Of a DNA stretch of 64,000 nucleotides, positions 45,101 to 53,766 are shown in pieces (position 1 is the first letter of the stretch; each line of letters begins with the position of its first letter). A program made the position numbers and the translations under genes. The stretch comes from Crocinitomix catalasitica ATCC 23190. GTDB lineage: Bacteria > Bacteroidota > Bacteroidia > Flavobacteriales_D > Crocinitomicaceae. The DNA lies in NCBI RefSeq assembly GCF_000621625.1, contig NZ_KK211318.1:146205-210204 (forward strand), given 5' to 3'. The notes beneath the pieces were generated by a model. That model ran no database searches and was not told where the DNA came from. It was given only the letters and a program-made list of their open reading frames with translations.

Positions 45101-47254
45101 TTATTTCGATAATTTGTTTGCTATTTCTGTAAAGTCACCATCAAATGCTTTCGCTTTCGCTTTTTTGCCGATTGTCACTTCAGTAACTTTTAAATCCAAT
45201 ATTTGACCACCAGCATTTAGTTTTGAAGCTTTAGGCATAAGCATTTGCTCATTCACGGCTTCATAATTACTGTGTTCATAACGAACGGTTACTGGGTTGC
45301 CTTCAGCATCACTTGAGAAAATTTCATGTATCATCAAAAGACCAGTTTCAACACTGTAATACTCGAAAGAATAATCAGTCCCGAAAGCAGGTGTTACTTT
45401 GATTTTATGATATTCTTTATCTGAGATTGTTTCAACACCTATCAATTCAATTGTGTTCACATTTTCTTGTCCGTATTTAAGCTGAGGGAAGATTGCGTTT
45501 TTATTCATTAATATATTCAAATCATCACCTTCAATAGCTTTTGTGTCCATCATTGCTGTTTCAACACCATTTGTTCCGTTAAACCATTTTTTTTGCGCAA
45601 CTTGGTTCCCCATTGGACTTTTGATCATCATATAATCCGCTACCATATTCTCAGCGCCAACTAAACTATAAATTATAATTGTTGCACTAAATTCAGGCAT
45701 TTCTGATTTAGAAATTGTTTCAATCATTTTTATTTTCTTCAACTTTTTTGGTAATTCACTTTTGTCAGCCACCATAAAAGTCTTGAGAATATAGTTGTCG
45801 ATTACAGTTTGAGCGGTAACACCCTCTGCTGCGGGTTTAGTCAATGCTTTTTCTTCACCATAATAATCTTTGTATGCAATTTCACCGTCGCTGTCTAACA
45901 CTTTTAATTTTTCTACAACATCTTCGCTACCAACAACAATTATATTTATATCATCCGGAGTAAGATATTTCTTAGCAGCAGCTAAAATGTCAGCTTTTGT
46001 TAATGCTTCTAGTCGTTTTAAATAGTCGGTATAGTAATCTCTTGGAAGATTATAACGAACAATGTTTAATGCGAAATTGGCAATTGTTTGTGGTCTTTCA
46101 AGTGATCTTGCAAAACTTCCAGTCATTGATTTCTTTACTAAATCTAACTCGTAATCAGTAACTTCTTCAGTTGAAATTGTTTTAATCTCTTTTAAAAGTT
46201 GAACAATAGCACTGTCTGTAACTTCGTTTCTGAAATTACCACTTGCGTTGAAATATCCAATTAAAGGATCACTTGAAATAGAAGAGTATGCACCATATGT
46301 ATATGCTTTGTCTTCTCTCAGGTTACGCATTAAACGTGCAGAGAATGTTCCGCCTCCTAGAATGTTATTCATCACATTTAACGGTAATACGTCAGCATGG
46401 CCTGGTGTCAATTTAATGTTATTTGTAACTTGAATAACACTTTGAACTGCTCCTGGTTTTTCAACAAAATAAACTTGTTGACCACTTGCTCTTGGTACAG
46501 TATAATTAGGCTGCTCAATAGCTGCAGCTTTTGGCCATGAAATAAAGTAATTGTCAACTATTTCTTTTGCTTCTTTAGTCGTAATATCTCCAACAATTAC
46601 CAAATAAGCATAGTTAGGAATAAAGTAGTTTTTATAGAATTCCTTAACGTCATCTAAAGTGATAGCATTTAAAGTTGCCTCAGTAGTTATTTCACCATAA
46701 GGATGATTATTACCGTAGTTCACAACAGAACTTACGTTCTCAGCCATTGCATCAGGTGAAGAAGGAATCGCAGCTAAGTTGGATAAATTTGCTGAAATAA
46801 TTCGATCGAAATCATCCTGTGTAAATGCAGGTTCTCTAATTACTTCGTCTAAAAGTTTTAGTAATTTCTGAGAATGTTTTGTTAAAGAAGAAGCGTAAAA
46901 ACCAGTTGAACTAGCATAAAAACTAGCGCCCATAAAGTCAATTTGTTGATCAAATTCGTCTTTAGTCGTCGTTTTAGTTCCTGAGCCTAACATTTCACCG
47001 AAAACACTAGCGAGTCCAGTTTTATCCTTTTCAGTTAATTCTGGATAATCAACAAATAATTGAAAAGATACTTGTGGTAATTTATGGTTCTCTACTACAA
47101 TTACTTTTAATCCATTAGAAAAAATCATTTCTTCCGGAATTTCAATCGCAATAGCAGGATTAGGTTGAGCTTTTGGAGCTTCTTTCCTGTTGATTTGGCT
47201 GTTAGCTTGCCAAGCAAATGTAAATACTGTTAATAATGTCAATAAAATTTTCAT
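45101..47254 (-). CDS. M16-family protein lacking the zinc motif, with C-terminal extension
   Basis: The 717-residue protein is counted from Met at 47254, where the signal peptide MKILLTLLTVFTFAWQANS starts. It has two M16 domains (about 30-480). Where active members have HxxEH, this one reads GLASVFGEMLGSGT, so it cannot bind zinc there. RNLREDKAYTYGAYSS, the M16 partner motif, is intact. Residues 500-717 form an added beta-rich domain (SATIIIYSLVGAENMVADYMM, YSFEYYSVETGLLM) resembling LolA/LolB-type lipoprotein-binding folds. It lies 21 bp after the active M16 gene and probably forms a heterodimer with it. Confidence 0.85.
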   Translation of the reverse strand: MKILLTLLTVFTFAWQANSQINRKEAPKAQPNPAIAIEIPEEMIFSNGLKVIVVENHKLPQVSFQLFVDYPELTEKDKTGLASVFGEMLGSGTKTTTKDEFDQQIDFMGASFYASSTGFYASSLTKHSQKLLKLLDEVIREPAFTQDDFDRIISANLSNLAAIPSSPDAMAENVSSVVNYGNNHPYGEITTEATLNAITLDDVKEFYKNYFIPNYAYLVIVGDITTKEAKEIVDNYFISWPKAAAIEQPNYTVPRASGQQVYFVEKPGAVQSVIQVTNNIKLTPGHADVLPLNVMNNILGGGTFSARLMRNLREDKAYTYGAYSSISSDPLIGYFNASGNFRNEVTDSAIVQLLKEIKTISTEEVTDYELDLVKKSMTGSFARSLERPQTIANFALNIVRYNLPRDYYTDYLKRLEALTKADILAAAKKYLTPDDINIIVVGSEDVVEKLKVLDSDGEIAYKDYYGEEKALTKPAAEGVTAQTVIDNYILKTFMVADKSELPKKLKKIKMIETISKSEMPEFSATIIIYSLVGAENMVADYMMIKSPMGNQVAQKKWFNGTNGVETAMMDTKAIEGDDLNILMNKNAIFPQLKYGQENVNTIELIGVETISDKEYHKIKVTPAFGTDYSFEYYSVETGLLMIHEIFSSDAEGNPVTVRYEHSNYEAVNEQMLMPKASKLNAGGQILDLKVTEVTIGKKAKAKAFDGDFTEIANKLSK

Positions 47255-47275
47255 ATCTCTATTTTTTGGCAAGGT

Positions 47276-48769
47276 TTATTGTTCTTTCGGTAAATAATAT
47301 AATACTACTCTATTGTTCTTTGTAAAGTAGGTAGCTGCAACACGTTTGATATCCTCTTTAGTAACAGTCATATATTTACTTAATTCTGTATTGATTAATT
47401 CTGTGTCATTTTGGTAAACATGGTAATCAGCTAATGATTCCGCTATTCCTGCCATTGTCGAATTTGATGAAACATAATTACTTTCAATCATATTTCTTAA
47501 TTTTTCGAATTCTAAATCAGAAATTAAATTTTGCTGAATATCCTCTACTTCTTTTTCTAAAGCTGCCTCTAAATCTTTTAAGTCAACATCAACTCTCGCT
47601 AATGCCAATGAAATCGCAATTCCTGGATCTTCAAGCGGGAAGGGGAATGAAAAAGCAACGGTTGCAATTTGTTGTTTCTCAACAATGTTTTTATTGAATC
47701 TTGAACTGTTTCCTTCGGACAATAACATCGTTAACATATCAACAGCGTAAAAATCTTTATGGTTTAGTTCAGGAGTTCTATAACCTGTTACAACTGCAGG
47801 CAATTGAATGTTGTCATAAATTGTATCTCTAATTTCTTGTTGAATTAATCCTTCCTTAATCGTTGGTCTTGGAACAGTATGAGGTTTTTCACTTACAGTG
47901 GGAAAATACTTTAAAATAAAGTCTTCAGTGCTCATTTCTCCATTATAGTCTTTCTTATAATCTTCAACATTAGCGCCCTTCTTACCAACTCTACTTGCAT
48001 AGTTATTTTGAAACTTTTCAAAATCTAAAAACTCTCTATCTCTATAAACGTTTAATTTATCACCATTTGGAATGGTACCGAAATAATCTGCTATCCATTT
48101 TTTTGTTTGCTTAACATCTAAATCACCCGCAATTGTTATTGTCGCATTGTGAGGCACATAAAAAGTTCTGTAAAAATCTACATAATCCTTTTCTTGCGCC
48201 GCATCCAAATCTTCCATACTTCCAATTGGTGTCCATTGATAAGGATGCTCTGTATAAGCACGTTTAAATATTTCAGCCATGAACGATCCGTATGGTTGGT
48301 TGTCTACACGTTGTCTTTTTTCTTCTTTTACAACTTCTCTTTGTGTTTCAATTCCTATGTTCTCTACTTTCGCATGTAACATTCTTTCAGACTCTAACCA
48401 TAATCCTAATTCAAGTTGATTTGAAGGAAGAATCTCATAGTAAAATGTTCTGTCTTGTGAAGTGTTAGCATTTAATGTACCACCTGCTGCTTCAACATAT
48501 TTATCGTACTGATGTCTATCTATGTTTTCAGTTCCTTCAAACATCAAATGCTCGAAAAAATGTGCAAAACCAGTTAGTCCTACTTCTTCATTCTTAGATC
48601 CTACTTTATATAATATAGTAACCGCCGTGATAGGAGTTGTGTGGTCTTCATGGAGAATTACATGAATACCATTCGGTAAGTCATATTCAACATATTCAAT
48701 TTTCTTTTGAGCAAATGTGAACATGCTACTCAAAAGTAATGTACCGGTAATAAAGGTGCGTATAATCAT
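47276..48769 (-). CDS. M16-family zinc metallopeptidase (active subunit)
   Basis: The 497-residue exported peptidase has a signal peptide (to about residue 21, SSMFTFAQ). The inverted zinc motif HFFEH lies within GLTGFAHFFEHLMFEGTENI, with the downstream Glu in EKRQRVDNQPYG nearby. The pairing-type motif R....T (SRFNKNIVEKQQIATVAFSF) is present. M16 enzymes degrade peptides and work as two-part chambers. The following gene encodes an M16-like protein without HxxEH, which fits an active/inactive pair in the periplasm. A TATTTTTG element lies 24 nt before the ATG. Confidence 0.93.
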   Translation of the reverse strand: MIIRTFITGTLLLSSMFTFAQKKIEYVEYDLPNGIHVILHEDHTTPITAVTILYKVGSKNEEVGLTGFAHFFEHLMFEGTENIDRHQYDKYVEAAGGTLNANTSQDRTFYYEILPSNQLELGLWLESERMLHAKVENIGIETQREVVKEEKRQRVDNQPYGSFMAEIFKRAYTEHPYQWTPIGSMEDLDAAQEKDYVDFYRTFYVPHNATITIAGDLDVKQTKKWIADYFGTIPNGDKLNVYRDREFLDFEKFQNNYASRVGKKGANVEDYKKDYNGEMSTEDFILKYFPTVSEKPHTVPRPTIKEGLIQQEIRDTIYDNIQLPAVVTGYRTPELNHKDFYAVDMLTMLLSEGNSSRFNKNIVEKQQIATVAFSFPFPLEDPGIAISLALARVDVDLKDLEAALEKEVEDIQQNLISDLEFEKLRNMIESNYVSSNSTMAGIAESLADYHVYQNDTELINTELSKYMTVTKEDIKRVAATYFTKNNRVVLYYLPKEQ

Positions 48770-48793
48770 AAGAATTAGAATTTAAGTCTGTTG

Positions 48794-48801
48794 CAAAAAT
48801 A
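48794..48801 (-). promoter_or_regulatory. -7 element of the M16 operon
   Basis: The minus strand reads TATTTTTG, 24 nt before the M16 start at 48769. It stands back to back with the plus-strand element at 48822-48829, so the two polymerase sites overlap. Confidence 0.45.
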
Positions 48802-48821
48802 ACAGATGTTTTAGAATATTT

Positions 48822-48829
48822 TAAATTTG
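48822..48829 (+). promoter_or_regulatory. -7 element of the NTF2-like gene
   Basis: TAAATTTG matches TAnnTTTG, 33 nt before the ATG at 48863. It overlaps the longer possible start (TTG at 48827), which supports the shorter one. Confidence 0.5.
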
Positions 48830-48862
48830 TATGATAATAGGTTCTTAATTAAGTTAAAAGGT

Positions 48863-49690
48863 ATGAGGTTAATAATAGTGGTATGCGGAGTTTTATTTGC
48901 CTTTGTAACGCAAGCTCAGTCCAATGTCGATAGTTTATTACGGGCTTTTTATATTGATCTTAATTCAGGGGATGAAATGAAAATTTCAGCATTTTTTCAC
49001 AAACATGCATTGATCAAACATATTGGGGATAATGACGTATTAACTTTGGATCTGAAAACTTTTTTACAGGTGGCACCGAAATTTAAATCGAAATCTTATC
49101 AAGAGGAAGTAAGATCAATTGATATCAATTATACTGCTACTGATTTAATTTATGCGGATGTGGAATTTTCGTTTTTTATAGATGGTAAATTCAACCATAT
49201 GGGAATGGATCATTTCTGCTTCAGTAAAATGGGGGAAGTTTTAAAAATTGAATCAATATATAGCAGTCAATATAAAGGTACTCAATTTCAAAATGTAGAA
49301 AAAGTTGTGGATAGTTTAATGTTGAAATGGCATGCTGATATAGCGACCTTAAACGCGGGTGATTATTTTGGCTTTATGGATTCTACTTTTATTTTTCTTG
49401 GAACAGATCCTCATGAACGGTGGAATAAAGAAGATTTTAAATCTTATACCATGCCACATGTTAAAAATGGGAAAACATGGACCTTTACAACCAATTGGAG
49501 GAATTGGTATTTCTCTAAAGATGGCAATACTGCTTGGTTTGAAGAATCGTTGAATACCCAAATGGAGGAGTGCAGAGGGTCTGGCGTTTTATTACTTCAA
49601 GAAGGTGTCTGGTCGATAGCGCAATACAATTTATCAGTAACGATAGAAAATGAAAAAATGAAAGACTTTATTCTTTTGAGACAACGGTAA
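48863..49690 (+). CDS. Exported protein with tandem NTF2/SnoaL-like domains
   Basis: The 275-residue protein starts at 48863, preceded by AAAAGG and beginning a proper signal peptide (MRLIIVVCGVLFAFVTQAQS). Two domains of about 120 residues each follow. The second has SLMLKWHADIATLNAGDYFGFMDSTF, KNGKTWTFTTNWRNWYFSKDGNTAWFEESLN and GVLLLQEGVWSIAQYNLS. This is the SnoaL/DUF4440-type NTF2-like fold, often a ligand-binding or isomerase scaffold. Catalytic residues are not clear. It heads the forward cluster with the ACMSD gene but is separated by a second promoter. Confidence 0.7.
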   Translation: MRLIIVVCGVLFAFVTQAQSNVDSLLRAFYIDLNSGDEMKISAFFHKHALIKHIGDNDVLTLDLKTFLQVAPKFKSKSYQEEVRSIDINYTATDLIYADVEFSFFIDGKFNHMGMDHFCFSKMGEVLKIESIYSSQYKGTQFQNVEKVVDSLMLKWHADIATLNAGDYFGFMDSTFIFLGTDPHERWNKEDFKSYTMPHVKNGKTWTFTTNWRNWYFSKDGNTAWFEESLNTQMEECRGSGVLLLQEGVWSIAQYNLSVTIENEKMKDFILLRQR

Positions 49691-49703
49691 TATTGTATAT
49701 TTG
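49674..49703 (+). promoter_or_regulatory. Promoter of the ACMSD operon
   Basis: TTTTG (49674-49678), a 17-nt gap, then TATATTTG (49696-49703) match the -33/-7 layout. The ATG of the ACMSD gene follows 32 nt later. The -33 part lies within the end of the previous gene. Confidence 0.6.
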
Positions 49704-49735
49704 ATGGTTGATAAATTAAAAAAGAAGAGCTAAAG

Positions 49736-50746
49736 ATGTTAAAAATAGACGCGCATACACATATACTACCCCCTGAAATGCCTAACTGGACAGAAAAATT
49801 CGGCTACGGAGATTTTATTTGGTTAAAACAAGCTAAACCAGGATATGCAGATATGATGAAAGGCGGTAAATTCTTTAGAACAATAGAAGAAAACTGTTGG
49901 GATCCAAAAGTACGTATTGACGAATATGCAGCGTTTAACACAAATGTGCAAGTGGTATGTACTATTCCAGTTATGTTTTCTTATTGGGCAAAAGCACAAG
50001 ACACTTTAGATTTAAGTAGATTTTTAAATGATCATATTGCGCAATTGCAAGCTGATTACCCAAAAGAATATATAGGCTTAGGTACAATTCCTATGCAGGA
50101 TGCCGATTTGGCAATTCAAGAATTACATCGTCTAAAAAATGAATTGAATATAAAAGGTATTCAAATTGGCTCTAATATCAACGATTTAAATTTAAGTGAT
50201 CCCAAATTCTTTCCCATTTTTCAAGCTTGTGACGAGTTAGATATTGCGATTATGATTCATCCGTGGGATATGATGGGGTTTCATAGTATGGAAAAATATT
50301 GGTTGCCTTGGTTAGTTGGGATGCCGGCTGAAACTTCAAGAGCCATGTGTTCGCTTATTTTTGGAGGCGTAATGGAGCGACTTCCTAATTTACGTATTCT
50401 TTTATCGCATGCAGGTGGTGCATTTATTCCAACTATCGGTCGAATTGAACATGGGTATAATTGTCGTCCTGATTTGGTTGCTGTGGATAATAAAAGAAAT
50501 CCAAGAGAGTATTTAGGGAAATTTTGGACGGATTGTATAACACATGATATTGATTTATTAAAATATATACTTAAAGTTCAAGGATCAAATAAAGTGTGTT
50601 TAGGTACAGATTACCCTTTTCCATTAGGTGATCTTGAATTTGGTAAATTTATTGAAGACAGTGACATCCCTCAAAAGGATATCGATAATATGTTTTGTGA
50701 TTCAACTTTAAATTGGCTTAAATTAGACAAAGCTGATTTTATTTAA
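49736..50746 (+). CDS. 2-Amino-3-carboxymuconate-6-semialdehyde decarboxylase (ACMSD)
   Basis: The 336-residue amidohydrolase is strikingly like animal and bacterial ACMSD from memory of the family. It has the metal-binding IDAHTHILPPEMP, RTIEENCWDPKVRI, PVMFSYWAK, IGLGTIPMQ, HPWDMMGFHSMEKYWLPWLV, LSHAGGAFIPTIGRI and GTDYPFPLG. It removes CO2 from the unstable product of 3-hydroxyanthranilate oxygenase, steering tryptophan breakdown away from NAD+ synthesis. No other kynurenine-pathway gene lies in the window. The PhoX-like gene follows after 10 bp. Confidence 0.94.
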   Translation: MLKIDAHTHILPPEMPNWTEKFGYGDFIWLKQAKPGYADMMKGGKFFRTIEENCWDPKVRIDEYAAFNTNVQVVCTIPVMFSYWAKAQDTLDLSRFLNDHIAQLQADYPKEYIGLGTIPMQDADLAIQELHRLKNELNIKGIQIGSNINDLNLSDPKFFPIFQACDELDIAIMIHPWDMMGFHSMEKYWLPWLVGMPAETSRAMCSLIFGGVMERLPNLRILLSHAGGAFIPTIGRIEHGYNCRPDLVAVDNKRNPREYLGKFWTDCITHDIDLLKYILKVQGSNKVCLGTDYPFPLGDLEFGKFIEDSDIPQKDIDNMFCDSTLNWLKLDKADFI

Positions 50747-50756
50747 AAAATAGCCT

Positions 50757-52277
50757 ATGAAATTTATTGTAAGTGCCTTTGCATTATTCGTTTTGGCGGC
50801 TTGTACAGGTAGTGAAACGGAAAGAGAAGCGGAGGTTATTACTCTAGATAGCATTGTAACGGAGGAGATGATTGAAGTCATTGACACAACTCCTCCATTT
50901 ATTCAGGTAGATCCTATTTTTGATTCTCAAGATTTAGTGCTCCCAGAAGGATTTACTTACCGCGTTATATTCCAAGAAAAAACAGATCTTGTAACAAGGG
51001 CTGACGGAAAGAAATTTCCCGCTAAAGGCAATCACGATTTAAGTGTTTTTATTCCAGACGAAAAGGCGCCTGAAACAAAAGGGTTGATCTACATCAGTCA
51101 CGAAACAAAATATGCCGATCCTAATCTTGGTGATGGTGGCGGTGCAACTGTATTTGGAATTGAATTAATTGATGGGCAATGGCAAGTCACATCTGATTTT
51201 GATCATGTAGATTTTGCACCAGTTGGATATACAAATAGAAATTGTGGGGGAAGTTTAACACCGAATAATACAGTTTTTTCTTGCGAAGAAACTTGGGCTT
51301 GGAATACCGAAGCTTTGTATAGAGGAGGGGAAGGACATACAGACACTTCTTGGGTAAATGGTCTTGCTGTTTGGCAGAACATGGGATATGTGGTTGAAGT
51401 AGATCCGCGTACCAGAGAAGTGATTCAGAAACACTATAAATTGGGGAAATTTGTACATGAGGATGCATTGTGTACACCTGATGGAAAAACAGTTTACCTA
51501 ACTGATGACATGAGTCCAGGGATTTTTTTTAAATACGAAACTTTTACACCATACGATTATTCGGACGGCCAATTATTTGCTTACCAACAAACAGAAGATG
51601 GGGAAAGTGGTAATTGGTTAAAGTTACCGATGGATACAATTTCTTTAATTTATTGTAGAGATACCGCAATCGCGCGAGGTGCTACTATGTTCATTCGACA
51701 TGAATGGATTGAAGAAGTGAATGGTAAATTATATATAAACGAAACGGGTGAGGATTCGTTTTCTTGGGCAAGGTCAATCGCTAGGGGAGGAACAGTACCC
51801 AATTATATGCGTGAAAATTTAGCCGTTGGAGAAACTGATTTTGACGATACTTTTGGACGTGTTTTGGAGTTCGATCCAGTGACAAATAAGATGAGTGTTT
51901 TACTAGAAGGTGGATTTATTGAGGATAGTTTGCATTGTTTTTCCAACCCTGACTGCAATACTTCCGTTAGGTTAAATGGAAGAGATTATTTAGTACTTAG
52001 TGAAGATATAAATTGGTATTCTCGCGGTCGGGTTAGTCCGGAGACTGAGAAGAGAAGATTAATGGTAAACGAAATTTATTTTTTACCATTGGATATTGAA
52101 AATCCCAGTCGAGCTGATTTATTACGATTCTGTGTAGCACCTATTGGAGCTGAAACTACAGGCGTAATATTTTTACCTGATGGAAGCATGCTTATGAATA
52201 TTATGCATCCTAGTACACGAAATAATAGTAAGTTGAATAAATCGAGTACGGTTATAGTAGAGGGATTTAAGAAATGA
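50757..52277 (+). CDS. PhoX/DUF839-family lipoprotein
   Basis: The 506-residue protein has a lipoprotein signal (LAACTGS, Cys at residue 16). A DUF839/PhoX-like propeller follows: LPEGFTYRVIFQEKTD, GLIYISHETKYADPN, RNCGGSLTPNNTVFSCEETWAW, VVEVDPRTREVIQKHYKLG, FVHEDALCTPDGKTVYLTDD and ARGATMFIRHEWIEE. PhoX enzymes are calcium/iron phosphatases. The acidic and Cys residues here are compatible, but phosphatase activity is inferred. It lies 10 bp after ACMSD and overlaps the next lipoprotein gene by 4 bp, so the three are probably one operon. Confidence 0.85.
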   Translation: MKFIVSAFALFVLAACTGSETEREAEVITLDSIVTEEMIEVIDTTPPFIQVDPIFDSQDLVLPEGFTYRVIFQEKTDLVTRADGKKFPAKGNHDLSVFIPDEKAPETKGLIYISHETKYADPNLGDGGGATVFGIELIDGQWQVTSDFDHVDFAPVGYTNRNCGGSLTPNNTVFSCEETWAWNTEALYRGGEGHTDTSWVNGLAVWQNMGYVVEVDPRTREVIQKHYKLGKFVHEDALCTPDGKTVYLTDDMSPGIFFKYETFTPYDYSDGQLFAYQQTEDGESGNWLKLPMDTISLIYCRDTAIARGATMFIRHEWIEEVNGKLYINETGEDSFSWARSIARGGTVPNYMRENLAVGETDFDDTFGRVLEFDPVTNKMSVLLEGGFIEDSLHCFSNPDCNTSVRLNGRDYLVLSEDINWYSRGRVSPETEKRRLMVNEIYFLPLDIENPSRADLLRFCVAPIGAETTGVIFLPDGSMLMNIMHPSTRNNSKLNKSSTVIVEGFKK

Positions 52278-52666
52278 AAAAAATAATATTGCTTGTGACG
52301 TTGTCTGTTTTGGGGTGCGTAGTTGCTTGTAAAAAAAGTGGAGATGATTGTCGCCAAGAAAAACGTGGTTCAGCATCCATATTAAATGCACCAGATAGTT
52401 TGAGGAAGAATGAAATTTATTCGCTGACAATTGAATTTTTAGTAGAGAATTCTTGTGGAGAATTACATTCGATTGATGCGAATTTGGAAGACAAAACATT
52501 GGAAGCAAGTCTAATTATCGAATATAATAGTTGTGCATGTGAAGATATTTACGAAACTAGAACGACGGATTATCCAATTAGTTTTGCGGATACAGGGCAT
52601 TACCAGTTAAGTATATGGGCTGCTGAAAACGAATATGATATATACAATCTAACGGTTTACGAATAA
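52274..52666 (+). CDS. Small Cys-rich lipoprotein
   Basis: The 130-residue protein has a lipoprotein signal (VLGCVVACKK, with Cys at 15 or 19) and a beta-rich domain with paired Cys residues (DDCRQ, ENSCGELHS, YNSCACEDIY). I do not recognise a family. The ATG overlaps the PhoX-like stop (ATGA), a strong sign of coupling. Confidence 0.7.
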   Translation: MKKIILLVTLSVLGCVVACKKSGDDCRQEKRGSASILNAPDSLRKNEIYSLTIEFLVENSCGELHSIDANLEDKTLEASLIIEYNSCACEDIYETRTTDYPISFADTGHYQLSIWAAENEYDIYNLTVYE

Positions 52667-52718
52667 TAAACTGTTCATATATTTTTCAATCACACTTTAT
52701 CTAACGTGCTAATTTTTA

Positions 52719-52726
52719 TAATTTTG
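52719..52726 (+). promoter_or_regulatory. -7 element 4 nt before the ABC ATPase start
   Basis: TAATTTTG is followed by four bases and then ATG at 52731. A leaderless mRNA is predicted. No -33 element is clear. Confidence 0.5.
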
Positions 52727-52730
52727 ACAC

Positions 52731-53681
52731 ATGTCAATTTTAGCAATAGAAAACTTATCCGTAATTCTAGGTCAAAATAAAGTTTTAGATAATTGCAATT
52801 TCGAACTTGATGCAGGGGAAATAATAGTTGTGTTAGGGGCAAGTGGAGATGGCAAATCAACTTTACTGAAAACTATCGCAGGATTAATACCCAAAAAATC
52901 AGGATTTGTTAAATTTCAAGGAGAGAATGTACCCGGTCCAGATGAGAAATTATTACCAGGCCACGATCGAATCAAACTAATTCATCAGGATTTTAATTTA
53001 GCAGATTTCCACACGGTGGAAGAGAATATTGCACTCAGATTATTGCAGTATGATGAGGCTTATAAGCAACACCGTGTGCTGAAATTATTGCGATTGACCA
53101 AATTAACGAAGTACAAAGCTTTTCGTGCGAACGAACTATCAGGTGGACAAAAACAACGTTTGGCTATTGCTAGAGCTTTAGCAGACGAACCTGAATTAGT
53201 TCTATTGGATGAACCATTTAACCAATTAGATTTTCCTACAAAAGCGACAATCGCATCTCATATTCGTGCTTATTTAAAACGAAGCAATATTGCTGCAATT
53301 ATGGTAACGCATAATGGGATAGAAGCAATGGAATGGGCGGATAAAGTTGTACTCTTGAATAAAGGAAAAATTGAGCGAGTAGATACGCCTGACAATTTTT
53401 ACAATCAACCTGAAAATTTACATCAAGCAAGGTTTTTTGGCGAAATTAATAAAGTGAAAATAGAGGAGAAGAAAATTTACTTTCGCCCTGAAGCTTATCG
53501 ATTAAAGAAAAATAAACAATTCTCTATTAAATTAACACTCACTTTTATTCGACAAGAAAACTTGGGATGGTACAGTGTTTACCACTTTAAGTCAGGTCAA
53601 CAGAAAATCAAACTCTATTCAACGACTGATATTTCCATAATAAATGAAATTTTTGTGAAAAGATTGGAAATAAATGATTAA
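52731..53681 (+). CDS. ABC transporter ATP-binding protein without a neighbouring permease
   Basis: The 316-residue ATPase has the Walker A GASGDGKST, Q-loop LIHQDFNLADF, signature LSGGQKQRLAIARAL, Walker B LVLLDEPFNQLD and switch VTHN. Residues 235-316 look like a small TOBE-type domain (IYFRPEAYRL), as in PotA/FbpC/MalK-type import ATPases. No permease or binding-protein gene is adjacent. It may serve a transporter encoded elsewhere. The substrate is unknown. Confidence 0.9.
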   Translation: MSILAIENLSVILGQNKVLDNCNFELDAGEIIVVLGASGDGKSTLLKTIAGLIPKKSGFVKFQGENVPGPDEKLLPGHDRIKLIHQDFNLADFHTVEENIALRLLQYDEAYKQHRVLKLLRLTKLTKYKAFRANELSGGQKQRLAIARALADEPELVLLDEPFNQLDFPTKATIASHIRAYLKRSNIAAIMVTHNGIEAMEWADKVVLLNKGKIERVDTPDNFYNQPENLHQARFFGEINKVKIEEKKIYFRPEAYRLKKNKQFSIKLTLTFIRQENLGWYSVYHFKSGQQKIKLYSTTDISIINEIFVKRLEIND

Positions 53682-53699
53682 AATATTGTCTAAATTATT

Positions 53700-53707
53700 T
53701 ATATTTG
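53700..53707 (+). promoter_or_regulatory. -7 element upstream of the XRE/S24 regulator
   Basis: TATATTTG matches TAnnTTTG and lies 59 nt before the ATG at 53767. The palindrome at 53728-53743 is between this element and the gene. Confidence 0.45.
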
Positions 53708-53727
53708 ACTAATTATTAATCATTTTA

Positions 53728-53743
53728 AGTGTTTTTAAACACT
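53728..53743. promoter_or_regulatory. Palindrome, possible autoregulatory operator
   Basis: AGTGTTT and AAACACT are perfect 7-bp inverted copies with a 2-bp centre. The site lies just upstream of the XRE/S24 gene and downstream of its -7 element. Binding by that regulator is inferred. Confidence 0.5.
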
Positions 53744-53766
53744 CTAAAATTCAAATTCTTATTGAA

